A stretch of 34,616 nt of DNA. It comes from Gallionella sp. (lineage in GTDB: Bacteria; Pseudomonadota; Gammaproteobacteria; Burkholderiales; Gallionellaceae). Positions 21,646-29,032 of the stretch are shown in pieces. The notes under the pieces are model-generated. The model searched no databases and was not told where the DNA came from. It saw nothing but the letters and a program-made list of their open reading frames with translations. The stretch is taken from NCBI GenBank assembly GCA_017880865.1, contig JADGRL010000030.1:1-34616 (forward strand). The letters run 5' to 3'. Each line of letters begins with the position of its first letter. Within the stretch, counting starts at the first letter, position 1. A program made the position numbers and the translations under genes.

Positions 21646-22114
21646 TCGTTGGTTATCGTTGAGTGCATTGGTGATCGTGCTCGACCAACTCAGCAAGGCG
21701 TGGATCACCAACCACTTTTATTTTGGCGAAAGTTTCACCGTGCTCGGCGTATTCAATCTGGTGCTGGCGCATAACACCGGCGCAGCGTTCAGCTTTCTCA
21801 GCGAAGCTGGTGGTGTGCAACGCTGGCTGTTCAGCATCATCGCAATCATCGCGTCAGCGTGGATAATCTGGCTGTTGCGCAAACATCGCGCGCAAGTGTT
21901 GTTTGCATTGGCGTTGAGCATGATACTCGGCGGTGCATTGGGCAATCTGATCGATCGAATTTCGTATGGTTATGTGGTGGACTTTTTGTCGTTCCATTGG
22001 GACGAGCATTACTTTCCCGCGTTTAACCTCGCCGATTCGGCTATCACCTGCGGTGCATTTTTACTCATTTTAGAGAGCTTCAAGAAAGACACACATGGAA
22101 CTGTTGCTGGCTAA
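21638..22114 (+). CDS. lspA: Lipoprotein signal peptidase (signal peptidase II)
   Basis: Aspartyl protease of the inner membrane that removes the signal peptide from diacylglyceryl-prolipoproteins. It is 158 aa with four hydrophobic segments. Conserved elements are VLDQLSKAW near the N-terminus, NTGAAFSF, the first catalytic Asp region in [16 protein letters not shown] and the second in [14 protein letters not shown] 21638, overlapping the ileS stop, is preferred over an earlier start in the frame because GAGG lies about 9 nt upstream and the N-terminus fits the family. The 3' end overlaps ispH by 20 bp. No fkpB gene lies between lspA and ispH. Confidence 0.96.
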   Translation: MLNRWLSLSALVIVLDQLSKAWITNHFYFGESFTVLGVFNLVLAHNTGAAFSFLSEAGGVQRWLFSIIAIIASAWIIWLLRKHRAQVLFALALSMILGGALGNLIDRISYGYVVDFLSFHWDEHYFPAFNLADSAITCGAFLLILESFKKDTHGTVAG

Positions 22115-23045
22115 TCCGCGCGGCTTTTGCGCCGGGGTTGATCGCGCGATCGAGATCGTCGAGCGCGCGCTGGTTCTGCACGGCGCGCCGATTTATGTGC
22201 GTCACGAAGTGGTGCACAACAAATTTGTCGTGGATGGTTTGCGCAAGAAGGGTGCGATCTTCATCGAGGATCTGGCGGATGTGCCCAGCGGCAGCATCCT
22301 GATCTTCAGTGCGCACGGTGTGTCGCAAGCTGTGCGTCACGAGGCCGAAGCGCGCGGGCTGACCGTGTTCGATGCGACTTGCCCGCTGGTGACCAAGGTG
22401 CATATTGAAGTGTCGCGGATGCGCGAGCAGGGCAAGGAAATTGTCATGATCGGCCATGCCGGGCATCCCGAAGTCGAAGGCACGATGGGCCAAAGTGAAG
22501 ACGGCGGCAATGGCGGCATGTTTCTGGTGGAATCGCCGGATCAGGTTGCCGCTCTCAACGTGAACGACGAAAAAAATCTCGCTTACGTCACACAAACCAC
22601 GCTGTCGATAGACGATGCCGGCGCGATCATCGCCGCGCTTAAAACGCGCTTCCCGTTCATTATCGGCCCGAAGAAAGACGACATCTGTTATGCCACGCAG
22701 AACCGCCAGGATGCGGTGAAGATGCTGGTCAAACAATGCGACGTGGTGATCGTGGTAGGTTCGCCGAACAGCTCGAATTCCAACCGTCTGCGCGAAGTCG
22801 CGGCGAATGTCGGGGTGCCGGCCTATCTGGTGAATGATGCAAGTGAATTACAGCCGGCGTGGTTCGCAGGCAAAGCGCGTGTGGGCATCAGCGCCGGCGC
22901 ATCAGCGCCGGAGGTGCTGGTGCAGGGTGTGATCGGACGGTTGCAACAACTCGGCGCACAGCGCGCCATCGAGCTGGATGGCATTATCGAGAACGTGGTG
23001 TTCCCGTTGCCCAAGACCTTGATTCCGATTGTCGCGAAATCCTGA
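22095..23045 (+). CDS. ispH: 4-hydroxy-3-methylbut-2-enyl diphosphate reductase
   Basis: Last enzyme of the MEP isoprenoid pathway; reduces HMBPP to IPP and DMAPP using a [4Fe-4S] cluster. The 316-aa protein keeps the three cluster cysteines C12 ([10 protein letters not shown]), C96 (DATCPLVTK) and C198 ([11 protein letters not shown]), the catalytic Glu in [11 protein letters not shown] (E126-E128 region), and the [11 protein letters not shown] substrate loop. It overlaps the lspA 3' end by 20 bp. thiO follows after 27 bp. Confidence 0.97.
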   Translation: MELLLANPRGFCAGVDRAIEIVERALVLHGAPIYVRHEVVHNKFVVDGLRKKGAIFIEDLADVPSGSILIFSAHGVSQAVRHEAEARGLTVFDATCPLVTKVHIEVSRMREQGKEIVMIGHAGHPEVEGTMGQSEDGGNGGMFLVESPDQVAALNVNDEKNLAYVTQTTLSIDDAGAIIAALKTRFPFIIGPKKDDICYATQNRQDAVKMLVKQCDVVIVVGSPNSSNSNRLREVAANVGVPAYLVNDASELQPAWFAGKARVGISAGASAPEVLVQGVIGRLQQLGAQRAIELDGIIENVVFPLPKTLIPIVAKS

Positions 23046-23072
23046 ACTTGCATCCCTGATTCTCTTTAACAC

Positions 23073-24149
23073 ATGCAAACGGATTTCCTGATTGTCGGCG
23101 GCGGCGCGGTCGGTTTGACCAGCGCAGAAGCTCTGCTGCAAGCGGGTTATCGCGTGACGCTGGTGGAGCGCGGCGCAGTCGGGCAGGAAGCATCCTGGGC
23201 CGGTGGCGGCATCCTCTCGCCGTTGTGTCCGTGGGATTATCAGGAGTCTGTCACGCGGCTCGCGCAGCGCGGCATGAACATGTTCACTGATGCCGCCGCG
23301 ATGCTGCATGATGCCACCGGCATCGATCCTGAATATCAGCGCAGCGGTATGTTGCTGTTGCCGCCGTATCAAGCAGCGTTGGCCTCACGATGGTGCGAGC
23401 AACATCAGGTTGCGTTGCAGCATGTCAATATTGCAGATTATTTGCCCGAAAATTCTCATGCGCGGCAGGGCGAAGGGCTGCTGTTGCCGGAAGTTGCGCA
23501 AGTGCGCAATCCGCGCCTGTTGCATGCGTTGCGTGCGCATGTGGAAATGCAAGGCGGCGTGATCCTCGAGCAGCATGAAGTACAGAAGTTCGAGATCGCA
23601 GGCGAGCGTGTGGTTGCGCTGCAAACCACGCGAGGCAAACTGGTTGCGGATGCCTACATTGTCGCGGCGGGCGCATGGAGCAAAATGTTGCTGGGCGAAC
23701 ACGCGCTCAACATGGACATCCGCCCGATACGCGGGCAAATCTTGCTGTTCAAATTCGATACTCCGCCGTTCCAGCAAATCCTGCTCCGGCAAGACTTGTA
23801 TCTGATCCCGCGCCGCGATGGCCATGTGCTGGTCGGCAGCACGTTGGAAGATGTCGGCTTCGACAAGTCCACGACGATAGAGGCGCGCGACAGTTTGTTG
23901 CAGCGCGTGTGCGAGATTTTTCCGGACTGGCATGGCCGTCAGCCGATACAACACTGGGCAGGCTTTCGTCCCGGTTCGCCGGACAACGTCCCGACCATCG
24001 GGCGGCATCCGCGCATCACCAACCTCTACGCCAACAGCGGACATTTTCGCTACGGCGTGACCATGTCCTTAGCCAGCGCGGAACTGCTGGTCAATGAAAT
24101 CGAAGGAAATCCCCAACCCCTTCCAATAGAGGAATATCGCTGGCGTTAA
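23073..24149 (+). CDS. thiO: Glycine oxidase ThiO (FAD-dependent)
   Basis: Oxidises glycine to iminoacetate (dehydroglycine) for the thiazole ring of thiamine, by homology to ThiO/D-amino-acid-oxidase-type flavoproteins. The 358-aa protein begins with the FAD-binding GGGAVGLTSAEAL (from residue 9), then WAGGGILSPL, and has a C-terminal NSGHFRYGVTMS that carries the conserved substrate-contacting Arg region. No thiS/thiG is visible, so it could also be a general small amino-acid oxidase. It closes the ribF-ispH cluster, just before tRNA-Thr. Confidence 0.88.
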   Translation: MQTDFLIVGGGAVGLTSAEALLQAGYRVTLVERGAVGQEASWAGGGILSPLCPWDYQESVTRLAQRGMNMFTDAAAMLHDATGIDPEYQRSGMLLLPPYQAALASRWCEQHQVALQHVNIADYLPENSHARQGEGLLLPEVAQVRNPRLLHALRAHVEMQGGVILEQHEVQKFEIAGERVVALQTTRGKLVADAYIVAAGAWSKMLLGEHALNMDIRPIRGQILLFKFDTPPFQQILLRQDLYLIPRRDGHVLVGSTLEDVGFDKSTTIEARDSLLQRVCEIFPDWHGRQPIQHWAGFRPGSPDNVPTIGRHPRITNLYANSGHFRYGVTMSLASAELLVNEIEGNPQPLPIEEYRWR

Positions 24150-24182
24150 ATGCAGCCCGTCCTCTATAATTTGCCGGTATTT

Positions 24183-24258
24183 GCTGGAGTAGCTCAGTTG
24201 GTAGAGCAACGCACTCGTAACGCGTAGGTCGGAGGTTCGATTCCTCTCTCCAGCACCA
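24183..24258 (+). tRNA. tRNA-Thr (anticodon CGT)
   Basis: A 76-nt cloverleaf including encoded CCA. It has a 7-bp acceptor stem (GCTGGAG/CTCCAGC), D-arm GCTC/GAGC with AGTTGGTA loop, anticodon loop CTCGTAA giving anticodon CGT (reads ACG), and a T-arm with TTCGATT loop. The anticodon stem ACGCA/CGCGT has an A-C mismatch at the closing pair 31-39, which is unusual. It stands alone between thiO and dmeF. Confidence 0.95.
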
Positions 24259-24286
24259 AATATTCCGATCAGTTCCCCAATTCATC

Positions 24287-25246
24287 ATGCTGAATTTTCC
24301 CATGACACAAGCTCTTGCCGCCGACAGCCTGAAACATTCCCACAGATTCGACGAGGGCAATCCGCTCGCCGAAAAAAGCACGCTGCGCGTAGCTATCCTC
24401 ACTGCGGTGATGATGGTGATCGAGATCGCGGGTGGCTGGTATTACAACTCGATGGCTCTGCTGGCCGATGGCTGGCATATGAGTTCGCATGCAGTCGCCC
24501 TGGGGCTGTCGCTGCTGGCCTATGTTTGCGCCAGAAGATTCGCGCACGATCCGCGTTTTTCTTTCGGCACCTGGAAGATCGAGGTGTTGGGCGGCTATAC
24601 CAGCGCGATGTTTCTGGTGATGGTGGCCGGATTGATGATTTATCAATCCGTCGAGCGTCTGATCGCGCCCAGTCCTATTCATTATAACGAGGCGATCGTG
24701 ATAGCAATCGTCGGCCTGCTGGTCAACCTGGTTTCCGCGTGGCTGCTCAAGGACGGACATCACCATGATCATGGACACGAGCATCACGATCACGGTGACC
24801 ATGCCCACCACGGCCATCATGATCTGAATTTGCGCTCGGCCTATATGCATGTGCTGGCCGATGCGGCGACATCGGTGCTGGCGATCATCGCGTTATTTGG
24901 CGGCAAGCTGTGGGGGGCAAGCTGGCTGGACCCGGTGATGGGGCTGGTCGGCGCCGCAATGGTTTCCGTGTGGGCCTATGGTTTGTTGCGCGATACCGGC
25001 CGGGTGCTGCTCGATGCCGAGATGAATGTTCCCGTGGTGGACGAGATACGCGAAGTCATTGCGGCCTCGCCGATCAAGGCGCAAATCTGCGACTTGCATG
25101 TGTGGCGCGTCGGCAAAGGCAAGTTCGCTTGCATTCTCGGCCTCGCGACGGATAATGAGGTGTCGCCGGAATACTTCAAGAAACAATTAAGCATCCACGA
25201 AGAGCTGGTGCATATCAGTGTTGAGATAAACAAAGTTAGCTCGTAG
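24287..25246 (+). CDS. dmeF: CDF-family cobalt/nickel exporter (DmeF-like)
   Basis: Inner-membrane cation diffusion facilitator, 319 aa with about six membrane segments. The DmeF-type pattern is visible: LLADGWHMSSHAVAL (D61, H64, H68) in one metal-site helix and HVLADAATSVLAI (H188, D192) in the other. Between them, residues 157-179 form a loop with about a dozen histidines. This pattern is known from DmeF exporters of Co2+/Ni2+; Zn2+ cannot be excluded. The start is uncertain: ATG 24287 and ATG 24302 both lack a good ribosome-binding site. It follows the tRNA by 28 bp. Confidence 0.85.
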   Translation: MLNFPMTQALAADSLKHSHRFDEGNPLAEKSTLRVAILTAVMMVIEIAGGWYYNSMALLADGWHMSSHAVALGLSLLAYVCARRFAHDPRFSFGTWKIEVLGGYTSAMFLVMVAGLMIYQSVERLIAPSPIHYNEAIVIAIVGLLVNLVSAWLLKDGHHHDHGHEHHDHGDHAHHGHHDLNLRSAYMHVLADAATSVLAIIALFGGKLWGASWLDPVMGLVGAAMVSVWAYGLLRDTGRVLLDAEMNVPVVDEIREVIAASPIKAQICDLHVWRVGKGKFACILGLATDNEVSPEYFKKQLSIHEELVHISVEINKVSS

Positions 25247-25283
25247 CAGGATAATGCGGCTGTTGGTTTTATAAAGGGCTGGT

Positions 25284-26480
25284 ATGACTTTTTCCATGCG
25301 CGACAAGCGTAATACTCTTTTTCGTTACCTGCTGTGGCTGGCAGGTCTGGTGCTGCTGGCGATTGCGGCCTGGTATTTCACGCGCGCAGCGCCCTTATAC
25401 GTGCAGCTGGTCAAGGTCGAACGCGGTCTGGTGGAGGCGACGGTCAGCAACACACGCGCGGGAACGGTCAAGGCCTGTCGACGCGCCAAGCTGGCTCCAC
25501 CGGCAGGCGGACAGATCGCGCATCTGCTGGTGAAAAAAGGCCAGCGCGTCAAAGAGAACCAGATATTGCTGGAGTTGTGGAACGACGATTTGCAGGCTCA
25601 GGCGCAATTGGCGCAGGTGCAACTCGGCACGGCGCAGACGCAGGCGCAACAAGCCTGCATGCAGGCTGATCTGGCGGAGAAGGAAGCCGAGCGCGCCAAC
25701 CAATTGCAGGAAAAGGGATTCATTTCTGCAGAAGGCGTCGATCAAAAAATATCCCTTGCCAAGGTGAGCCGCGCCGGGTGTGAGGCCGCGACCAGCCAGA
25801 TCGAACAAAGTAAATCTCGCATCGACGCGGCCCGTGCCGGTTTGCGTCGCATGGTGCTGCGCGCGCCGTTCGACGGCATCGTCGCGGACATCAGCGGCGA
25901 GCTGGGCGAATACGCCACGCCTTCACCGCCCGGCATTCCCACGCCGCCCGCAATCGACTTGATTGATGACAGTTGCCTGTTCGTCAGTGCGCCGATCGAC
26001 GAGGTGGATGCGGCCAACATCAAGGCGGGGCAACTGGCGCGCATCACGCTGGACGCGATCAAGGGCAAGTCTTTTGCGGGCCGCGTCATGCGCGTCGCGC
26101 CCTATGTGCTGGAAATCGAGAAGCAGGCGCGCACCGTCGAAGTCGAGGTGGAGTTCGTCGAACCGCCTACGTCTGAAAATTTATTGGTCGGCTACAGCGC
26201 CGATGTCGAGATCGTGCATAACGCCCGCACCAACGTGCTGCGCATCCCCGCGCAAACTCTGCTCCCCGAAGAGGCGAATCAAAAGTCCAAGAAGGTATTG
26301 CTCTACCGCGCCGATGGCATTTTAGAGGAGCGCACCGTGACCACCGGGCTGTCCAACTGGGATCAGGCCGAGATTACTGCCGGGCTGAACGAAGGCGACC
26401 AGATCGTGATGTCGCTCGACCGTGTCGGGGTGAAGGCCGGGGTGCGCGTGCAGCCGGAAGTGGTGAAGGCGGGGAAATGA
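25284..26480 (+). CDS. HlyD/MacA-like periplasmic adaptor of an ABC efflux pump
   Basis: A 398-aa membrane-fusion protein with one N-terminal membrane segment (about 13-32). A lipoyl half-motif (GGQIAHLLVKKGQRVKENQILLEL) is followed by an alpha-helical hairpin rich in Ala/Gln/Glu (about 107-185), then the second lipoyl half (VLRAPFDGIVADISGELGEY) and beta-barrel domains. It bridges an inner-membrane transporter and an outer-membrane channel. AAGGG precedes ATG 25284. Its expected partners (ATPase plus FtsX-type permeases) begin only at 28352, after a 1.9-kb block of degraded small genes and repeats. No TolC-type gene is present here. Confidence 0.9.
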   Translation: MTFSMRDKRNTLFRYLLWLAGLVLLAIAAWYFTRAAPLYVQLVKVERGLVEATVSNTRAGTVKACRRAKLAPPAGGQIAHLLVKKGQRVKENQILLELWNDDLQAQAQLAQVQLGTAQTQAQQACMQADLAEKEAERANQLQEKGFISAEGVDQKISLAKVSRAGCEAATSQIEQSKSRIDAARAGLRRMVLRAPFDGIVADISGELGEYATPSPPGIPTPPAIDLIDDSCLFVSAPIDEVDAANIKAGQLARITLDAIKGKSFAGRVMRVAPYVLEIEKQARTVEVEVEFVEPPTSENLLVGYSADVEIVHNARTNVLRIPAQTLLPEEANQKSKKVLLYRADGILEERTVTTGLSNWDQAEITAGLNEGDQIVMSLDRVGVKAGVRVQPEVVKAGK

Positions 26481-26501
26481 TCCGGCTATGTAATTATTTA
26501 G

Positions 26502-26528
26502 GGTGCAATAAGCGTAGCGCATTGCACC
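26502..26528. repeat. Hairpin repeat just after the HlyD gene
   Basis: Perfect 8-bp arms GGTGCAAT and ATTGCACC flank AAGCGTAGCGC, which itself holds a small GCG/CGC stem. It lies 22 bp after the hlyD-like stop and has no T-tract, so it is more like a REP-type palindrome than a terminator. Confidence 0.7.
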
Positions 26529-26596
26529 GGATGTTTTGCAAGTTAGGCGACACATCGCCCACCCCCGCGCGCCCCGTTTCATGCGGCGCGCAAAGC

Positions 26597-26692
26597 AGTC
26601 GGTGGTTGGAAGAGAATAAGAATGCGCTGGATGAATACAACCGCCGCATTGAAACGAGAGGCACGTTCAGTGATGGCTTGCGGCGGTTTTGA
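26597..26692 (+). pseudogene. Relic of a CcdA-type antitoxin (C-terminus only)
   Basis: The last about 30 codons (SRWLEENKNALDEYN, then RRIETRGTFSDGLRRF) match the conserved C-terminus of CcdA-family antitoxins, with the W..EN..A...YN..(I/V)E..G.FSDGLRRF pattern. The ribbon-helix-helix N-terminus is missing; the same frame upstream runs into a hairpin repeat. Another frame just upstream reads RRAKQS, which fits the usual CcdA linker, so a frameshift near 26602-26606 is likely. No ccdB toxin follows; a DUF2442 gene starts 2 bp later. Confidence 0.65.
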
Positions 26693-26693
26693 T

Positions 26694-26936
26694 ATGGAAG
26701 CTTTATTGGATGTGGTCAAGGTAGAAGCCGAATCCGGCTACCTGCTGCGACTCGAATTCGAGAACGGCGAGAAGCGTGTTTTTGATATGTCCGCTTACAT
26801 GGATAAACGTCCGTTCGTGAGAATAAAGGAACTTCCTTTGTTCGCGCTGGCTAAAGTTGATTATGGAACGGTCGTCTGGCCCGGCAATATCGATATTGCA
26901 CCGGAAACACTTTATGACCGATCAGTTCCGGCATAA
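26694..26936 (+). CDS. DUF2442 domain protein
   Basis: An 80-aa protein matching the DUF2442 pattern: VVKVEAESGYLLRLEFENGE, then a central RIKELPLFALAKVDYGTVVWP and a C-terminal NIDIAPETLYD. Function is unknown; such genes often pair with DUF4160 proteins in toxin-antitoxin-like loci, but no DUF4160 partner is visible here. ATG 26694 fits the domain start; an upstream ATG at 26622 would overlap the ccdA relic. The ribosome-binding site is poor. It lies in the accessory block between the HlyD and ABC genes and is followed directly by an inverted-repeat element. Confidence 0.75.
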   Translation: MEALLDVVKVEAESGYLLRLEFENGEKRVFDMSAYMDKRPFVRIKELPLFALAKVDYGTVVWPGNIDIAPETLYDRSVPA

Positions 26937-26940
26937 GTCA

Positions 26941-27035
26941 CGTAGGGCGGATGAGCGCAGCGTTATCCGCCGCATGGAATTCCCACATATCGTTTTCAGC
27001 CTTCGGCGGAAGGCGCTACGCTTTTCCGCCCTACG
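26941..27035. repeat. 95-bp inverted-repeat element (MITE-like)
   Basis: Two 32-bp arms (26941-26972 and 27004-27035) are reverse complements with about six mismatches by hand count. Each arm is partly palindromic (GGCGGAT...ATCCGCC in the left arm). The element begins 5 bp after the DUF2442 stop and ends 39 bp before the HNH gene. No ORF is seen in it. Confidence 0.85.
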
Positions 27036-27074
27036 GTTTTCGCCTTACGCGGGTTCAAGAGAAGGATTCGAACT

Positions 27075-27776
27075 ATGAGCGAAGATTTCGCCTTCAACAT
27101 GAAGGCAAAGAAAGTACGGAAGACCGATGAGCAATTACTGGAATCGCTACATCAATTTGCCGCACAAAATAAAATGGAATATTTCTCGACGGTTAAGTAC
27201 AACGACTGGGAAAAGAAACTGGTTGGTGCTGAAACAATTAGTGAGCGCTTTGGCTCTTGGAAAAAAGCATTGGCTCTCATTGGAGTAGAAGGCGCAAGGG
27301 AACGCAGATATTCAGACAGGGAGTTGATGGATAATTTAGAATCCGTATGGCGTGAAGTCGGCTATCCTCCCGGCAAGAGGATTATCTCCAAATAAGGGCA
27401 AGGTATTTCCGAGCAACCATACAAAGGCAGGTGGGGGTCGCTAAAGACGGCCTGTGAGTTACTTTCAAAATACAAAAGCGGAGCAATAGAATGGGAAGCT
27501 ATCGCCGCTCAATCATCTGCTAATCAGATAACTGAACCAGATAATTTCCTTCCTGTAGCCCGAAAATCTTTAAGTTTAGATTTACGATTTCGGGTATTGA
27601 AGCGAGACAGTTTTAAATGCGTTAAATGTGGCAACAGCCCTTCTAAGTCGCATGATGTGGAGTTGCATGTGGATCACATCAAGCCTGTATCCAAGGGCGG
27701 CAGCAATGACATGGGAAACCTACAAACTCTTTGTAGTAATTGCAACTTGGGGAAAAGTAATCGGCATACCGTATGA
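27075..27776 (+). pseudogene. HNH endonuclease with homing-endonuclease-associated repeats, interrupted by an in-frame TAA
   Basis: A single reading frame of 234 codons including both stops, broken by TAA at 27393-27395. The first 106 codons hold a repeat of the kind found with HNH/homing nucleases (ISERFGSWKKALALIG). The stop falls inside a second copy that continues in the same frame (SEQPYKGRWGSLKTACELL). The remainder ends in a classic HNH/zinc-finger nuclease: CVKCG (Cys codons 27618 and 27627), LHVDHIKPVSKGG (27666 on), and LQTLCSNCN. The second half has no early ATG, so it is unlikely to be translated alone. The gene is AT-richer than its neighbours, suggesting transfer. The most likely state is a nonsense-inactivated gene; sequencing error or readthrough are alternatives. 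Confidence 0.85.
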
Positions 27777-27860
27777 GCAGTCAAGGGCGGGTATCCTGTG
27801 CCCACCCTACGAAAATGTTTCTTCGTTGGTGTTTGAAACCCAACACAAAAAAAGCTGCGC

Positions 27861-27866
27861 TATACT
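27861..27866 (+). promoter_or_regulatory. Possible -10 box (TATACT) for the antitoxin-like gene
   Basis: TATACT lies 22 bp upstream of the antitoxin-like ATG and 12 bp before its GGAGG ribosome-binding site. No good -35 is seen at 16-18 bp. Confidence 0.3.
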
Positions 27867-27888
27867 GATTCACGTTACGGAGGACATC

Positions 27889-28134
27889 ATGGACACTTTG
27901 ACACTATCTCAAGCTGACACGCGTCGTTTGGAAAAACTCGCTCATGAGGCGGGGCGCACACCCAGAGACGTTCTCAAACATGTGCTGCGCGATGGTTTTG
28001 ATGCGACCGAATATGTGGTCAAGGCAGTCAGGGCGCGTATGCAAAGCGTCAAGCGCGTCTCGCACGAAGATGCCATGCAGCAGCTCGATAGCTTGATTGA
28101 AAGTAATGTCCGAAACGAAAAACAAGCGGCTTGA
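27889..28134 (+). CDS. Small antitoxin-like protein of a broken toxin-antitoxin pair
   Basis: An 81-aa predicted helical protein: TRRLEKLAHEAGRTPRDVLKH, with a central RDGFDATEYVV and a C-terminal HEDAMQQLDSLI. This is the layout of small DNA-binding antitoxins paired with ParE/RelE toxins, a ribbon-helix-helix-like N-terminus followed by a toxin-binding tail. GGAGG sits about 5 nt before ATG 27889, the best ribosome-binding site in the block. The same frame is open upstream for 87 codons, but that part overlaps the HNH frame out of phase and is not believed. The gene overlaps a truncated toxin frame by 29 bp, as in TA operons. Confidence 0.75.
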   Translation: MDTLTLSQADTRRLEKLAHEAGRTPRDVLKHVLRDGFDATEYVVKAVRARMQSVKRVSHEDAMQQLDSLIESNVRNEKQAA

Positions 28135-28186
28135 TTGGCATCCCGACGCAACTACCGGTATGCCATCGCGTACTCTTTCATGCTGA
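28106..28186 (+). pseudogene. Truncated ParE/RelE-like toxin (N-terminus only)
   Basis: A 26-codon frame starting inside the antitoxin 3' end. It begins MSETKNKRLDWHPDA, which resembles the first strand of ParE/RelE-type toxins (commonly LxWxPxA). Similarity stops there and the frame ends at TGA 28184, about 19 bp before a palindromic repeat element. A full toxin would have about 90-100 residues, so the catalytic core is missing. The call rests on a short match plus the overlapping gene order. Confidence 0.5.
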
Positions 28187-28204
28187 ATTTTGAGCGCCAT
28201 GCTT

Positions 28205-28300
28205 TGTAGGAGCGCAATTTATTGCGCGATGGCTTAGTTGCAGAATCGCCCGATGTCTCGCAGAGGTTCTTGCACCCGAAGGGTGAATCGGGCTCCTACA
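28205..28300. repeat. 96-bp element with TGTAGGAGC/GCTCCTACA ends
   Basis: Nine-bp perfect terminal inverted repeats (28205-28213 and 28292-28300) bound an interior with further palindromes: GCGCAAT/ATTGCGC (28212-28227) and CACCC/GGGTG around 28273-28285. It lies between the truncated toxin and the ABC ATPase gene. It looks like a REP/MITE-type element; no coding capacity is seen. Confidence 0.75.
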
Positions 28301-28351
28301 GCATTCCATGTGAAATTTTTGACCAATAGATTTCAATCGGAGCCTGTTTGA

Positions 28352-29032
28352 ATGATAACCCTTAGCCAAGTCAGCCGCAGTTTCACGGTCGGCGATCAGC
28401 AGGTCGCCGCGTTGCGCGGCATCGACTTGAACATCGCGGCGGGCGATTATGTCTCGGTCATGGGGCCGTCCGGCTCCGGAAAATCGACGCTGCTTAATTT
28501 GATCGGCCTGCTGGATCGCCCGAGTTCAGGCACTTACAAGCTCGATGGCGGCGATGTCACCGCGCTGGACGATGTGCAGCAGGCGAGGGTGCGCAGCGAA
28601 AAGATCGGCTTCGTGTTCCAGTCGTTCCATCTGGTGCCGCGCCTGACTGCCGCGATGAACATCGAGCTGCCGATGATCCTGGCGGGCATCGCTCCCGAAG
28701 AGCGCCGTGAGCGCGTGGCGAAGCTGGTGGAAAATTATGGCCTGAAAGATCGCGCCGACCATCGCCCCGACCAGCTCTCCGGCGGGCAGCGTCAGCGCGT
28801 CGCGATCGCCCGCGCCACCAGCATGCATCCCGCCGTGCTGCTGGCCGACGAGCCGACCGGCAATCTCGATCAGACCACCGGCCGCGAGGTGATGGCTCTG
28901 CTCGAACAACTGGTCGAACAGAATGTCGCGCTGATACTGGTGACCCACGACCCGGTGATAGGCGGACGCGCCCATCGGCAGATACACATGGTGGATGGGC
29001 AGATCATCAGCGAAACCGGGCGAAGCACATGA
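28352..29032 (+). CDS. MacB/LolD-type ABC transporter ATPase
   Basis: A 226-aa ATPase with Walker A GPSGSGKST (38-46), Q-loop Q90, signature LSGGQ (142-146), Walker B VLLADEPTGNLD (162-173, catalytic E167) and H-loop H199. It powers export with the two FtsX-type permeases that follow, most likely together with the HlyD-like adaptor at 25284-26480. GGAG precedes ATG 28352. The stop overlaps the next start (ATGA), indicating translational coupling. The substrate is unknown. Confidence 0.95.
   Translation: MITLSQVSRSFTVGDQQVAALRGIDLNIAAGDYVSVMGPSGSGKSTLLNLIGLLDRPSSGTYKLDGGDVTALDDVQQARVRSEKIGFVFQSFHLVPRLTAAMNIELPMILAGIAPEERRERVAKLVENYGLKDRADHRPDQLSGGQRQRVAIARATSMHPAVLLADEPTGNLDQTTGREVMALLEQLVEQNVALILVTHDPVIGGRAHRQIHMVDGQIISETGRST

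Noticed and set aside
24183..24258. tRNA-Thr as integration site of a genomic island
   Set aside because: No integrase gene and no direct repeat of the tRNA 3' end were seen downstream.
26477..26596. Short protein start overlapping the HlyD stop (ATGA)
   Set aside because: The first 40 codons are encoded by a palindromic repeat and look non-coding; only the C-terminal CcdA-like part is meaningful.
26622..26693. Upstream start for the DUF2442 gene
   Set aside because: It would overlap the ccdA relic, and the added residues do not belong to the domain.
27628..27888. N-terminal extension of the antitoxin-like gene in the same frame
   Set aside because: It overlaps the HNH coding frame out of phase, and the strong ribosome-binding site is at 27889.
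26502..28300. CRISPR array
   Set aside because: The repeats here are a few different palindromes in inverted orientation, not regularly spaced direct repeats with unique spacers, and no cas genes are visible.
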